Under the pieces are notes generated by a model. That model did not search any database, was not told the DNA's origin, and saw only the letters and a program-made list of their open reading frames with translations. Both the position numbers and the translations under genes were made by a program. Below, piece by piece: positions 6,275-7,878 of a stretch of 7,878 nucleotides of DNA; the first letter of the stretch is position 1, and each line of letters opens with the position of its first letter. Source of the DNA: CAZHOV01 sp964534315 (GTDB lineage: Bacteria > Bacteroidota > Bacteroidia > Chitinophagales > Saprospiraceae); assembly GCA_964534315.1 (NCBI GenBank), contig CAZHOV010000218.1, positions 1-7,878 on the forward strand, read 5' to 3'.

Positions 6275-7105
6275 TTATTTTGTGATGGTTGTTCCTAATG
6301 CCTCATCTTTTATTAGTTCAGCGATCTTTTCAGGTGTAGTGCCATTGATGATGCGGGCTTTTCGGGCACCTTTGTTAATGGCAATCTCACAAGATTCCAT
6401 TTTGGGGATCATGCCCCCCTGAATAATTTCTTCATCCAAAAGTCGCTGAGTGTCGGTCAGGGTAATTTCCCGAATCAGCGATTCCGGATCGTCTTTATTT
6501 TCCAGCAGGCCATCTACATCGGTAAGTACAATATACTGCTGGGCGCCAAGCGCGCCAGCGAGGTGGCCGGCAAACATATCTCCGTTGATGTTGTAGTCAT
6601 TGCCGGCTTTATCCGAAGCCAGACAGGTCAGAACGGGGATGAAGTCGTTTTGTAATAATAATTGAATGAGTTGCGGATTTACATCGGCTACATCTCCCAC
6701 CTGGCCTAAATCTACATCTACTGGTTTACCCTCTACAACTTGTTGGTGCATGCGTTTGGATGCAATGACGGTTTGGCCGTCTTTGCCGGAAAGTCCTACT
6801 GCTTTGTACCCCATGGCATTGATCATTTTTACCAGATTGCCATTGACTTTTCCTTTGAGGGCCATTTCGACATATTCTAACGCCTGAGGAGTTGTTTTAC
6901 GGTGGCCGTCAATAAATTCGGACTCTATTTTTGCTTCTTTTAGCGCTTGTTTAATAAAAGGGCCACCGCCATGGACGATCACTACCTGGTAACCTTGTTC
7001 TTTTAAGGTACAAATATTTTTCAACACGGCCTGCTTCAATTGATCATTGACCATGGCATTTCCTCCGTACTTAAAAAGGAGGATTGGTTTATCATTTATT
7101 AACAT
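6275..7105 (-). CDS. argB: ArgB, N-acetylglutamate kinase
   Basis: Phosphorylates N-acetylglutamate with ATP, the second step to ornithine; cytoplasmic amino-acid-kinase fold. The 276 residues show FKYGGNAM with Lys12, VHGGGP (44-49), Arg69 in DGHRKTT (normally GxRxT, substrate binding), GLSGKDG (104-110), NINGDMFAG with Asp176 (family usually NAD rather than NGD), and GGMIPKM with Lys235. The protein starts only about ten residues before the kinase core, so it lacks the N-terminal helix of arginine-inhibited hexameric forms, and its C-terminus (EALGTTITK) lacks the matching signature. It resembles the arginine-insensitive E. coli type. The start lies 27 bases after the racemase stop in an A/T-rich leader with no Shine-Dalgarno. 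Confidence 0.97.
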   Translation of the reverse strand: MLINDKPILLFKYGGNAMVNDQLKQAVLKNICTLKEQGYQVVIVHGGGPFIKQALKEAKIESEFIDGHRKTTPQALEYVEMALKGKVNGNLVKMINAMGYKAVGLSGKDGQTVIASKRMHQQVVEGKPVDVDLGQVGDVADVNPQLIQLLLQNDFIPVLTCLASDKAGNDYNINGDMFAGHLAGALGAQQYIVLTDVDGLLENKDDPESLIREITLTDTQRLLDEEIIQGGMIPKMESCEIAINKGARKARIINGTTPEKIAELIKDEALGTTITK

Positions 7106-7132
7106 TATTATAAAAACATTACTTAAGAAATA

Positions 7133-7878
7133 TTAGGGTACGATCGTTCGGGGAATAGCAGCTGGTAAGCGGCTAAGCATTTCATTATTGAGCAAATTAG
7201 TAAAATTAGTGAAAGAGCTGATCGGTATAACATTATTGCGCTGTTTACCCAACAGGACCACTTCATCGCCAATTTCCACTCCGCTGATGTGGCTGATATC
7301 TACCATAAACAGATTCATATTGATCAACCCCGTAATCGGTGCTTTTTTACCTTTAATCAACACAAAACCTTTGCTTGATAACGCTCTCGGATACCCGTTG
7401 GAATAACCCAGTGGGATGACTGCAATTTCCATATTTCTAGCTGCCTGGAAAGCTGTACCATAGCCGATAAATTCCCCTTCCTTAACGTGTTTGATATCCA
7501 TAACATCTGTTTTCCAGGTAAACAGCCGTTTAAGCGGATTATCTTTTAATTTACCCGTTTGTTGGAGATGCAGGTGGTATATATCAGGACTTGGCCAGAT
7601 CCCGTATATGGCGACCCCTACGCGAACCATATCGAATGTGATGTCTGGATAAGCCAGTGCTATCGCTGAACATCCAAGATGACGGTAACGGGGCATGAAA
7701 TTTTTCTTCTTTAATTCTTTTAATATATTTTCAAAGAGTTTAATCTGAGGTTTTATCTTGAAGGTATTACTAATATTTTCAGCACCTCCAAGATGTGAAC
7801 AAACCCCTTCAAAACGAATATATTCTTTGTTGCGCTTCAGGAAAGTAATGGTTTTTTTCATATCCTGCAGGTCCATCC
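7133..7878 (-). CDS. Alanine-racemase-family PLP enzyme, C-terminal two thirds (5' end outside window)
   Basis: Fold-type III racemase. At least 247 residues are visible and the frame is open to the window edge; the Met encoded at 7874-7876 is probably internal, because family members run to about 370-390 residues. The PLP-lysine region is outside the window. Present are SHLGGAEN, VRVGVAIYGIWPS (84-96 of the fragment), the catalytic Tyr139 in IGYGTAF, IPLGYSNGYPR with the Arg that contacts the PLP nitrogen, the ITGLINMNLFMVD segment, and the end LLNNEMLSRLPAAIPR. In typical alanine racemases the last motif is NYE; here Asn231 replaces that Tyr. The usual role is L- to D-alanine for peptidoglycan, but serine or broad-spectrum racemization is possible. 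A MurF-Alr fusion, known in Bacteroidota, cannot be ruled out with the 5' part missing. No gene symbol is given because specificity is uncertain. Confidence 0.9.
   Translation of the reverse strand, partial: MDLQDMKKTITFLKRNKEYIRFEGVCSHLGGAENISNTFKIKPQIKLFENILKELKKKNFMPRYRHLGCSAIALAYPDITFDMVRVGVAIYGIWPSPDIYHLHLQQTGKLKDNPLKRLFTWKTDVMDIKHVKEGEFIGYGTAFQAARNMEIAVIPLGYSNGYPRALSSKGFVLIKGKKAPITGLINMNLFMVDISHISGVEIGDEVVLLGKQRNNVIPISSFTNFTNLLNNEMLSRLPAAIPRTIVP

Overview
The window carries seven protein-coding genes, all read from the minus strand. In transcription order (right to left) they are a 3' fragment of an alanine-racemase-family gene, argB, argD, argC, argJ, then a 327-base non-coding gap, then hoxF and the first 201 codons of hoxU. 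No RNA genes, insertion sequences, CRISPR arrays or prophage genes are visible. An assembly gap of 10 Ns lies inside argC.

Organism: moderate-GC DNA, A/T-rich leaders, and almost no Shine-Dalgarno sequences in front of the start codons (only argJ has a weak AAGG). Together with the protein sequences this suggests Bacteroidota or a neighbouring phylum of that supergroup. This is an inference; no marker gene in the window settles it.

Arginine block (2645-7105): ArgB, ArgD, ArgC and ArgJ supply N-acetylglutamate kinase, acetylornithine aminotransferase, N-acetyl-glutamyl-phosphate reductase and ornithine acetyltransferase. Together they run the acetyl-cycle route from N-acetylglutamate to ornithine, with ArgJ moving the acetyl group back to glutamate. 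The gaps are 65, 54 and 58 bases, all same-strand, so one transcript is likely. The racemase gene ends 27 bases before argB and probably belongs to the same transcript. The racemase has Asn where the well-studied alanine racemases have an active-site Tyr (Tyr354 in the Geobacillus enzyme), so its amino-acid specificity is open.

Spacer (2318-2644): this gap holds a family of 8-base-period repeats with core CAAYGGTN in two orientations. There is a 5-copy array, a degenerate middle block, and a 7-copy array in inverse orientation whose units strictly alternate between two versions. The last two blocks can pair through a perfect 10-base inverted repeat.

Hydrogenase block (1-2317): HoxF, with a fused HoxE/NuoE-like N-terminal domain, and HoxU form the NADH:acceptor (diaphorase) half of a soluble NAD-reducing [NiFe]-hydrogenase of the HoxFUYH type. 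The hydrogenase half (hoxY, hoxH) is expected just beyond base 1. The two genes overlap by 11 bases.

Most of the window is ordinary metabolism. The points worth a second look are the repeat spacer, the racemase active-site change, a Gly-to-Phe change in the HoxF flavin loop, and the pairing of ArgJ with an ArgB that looks arginine-insensitive.
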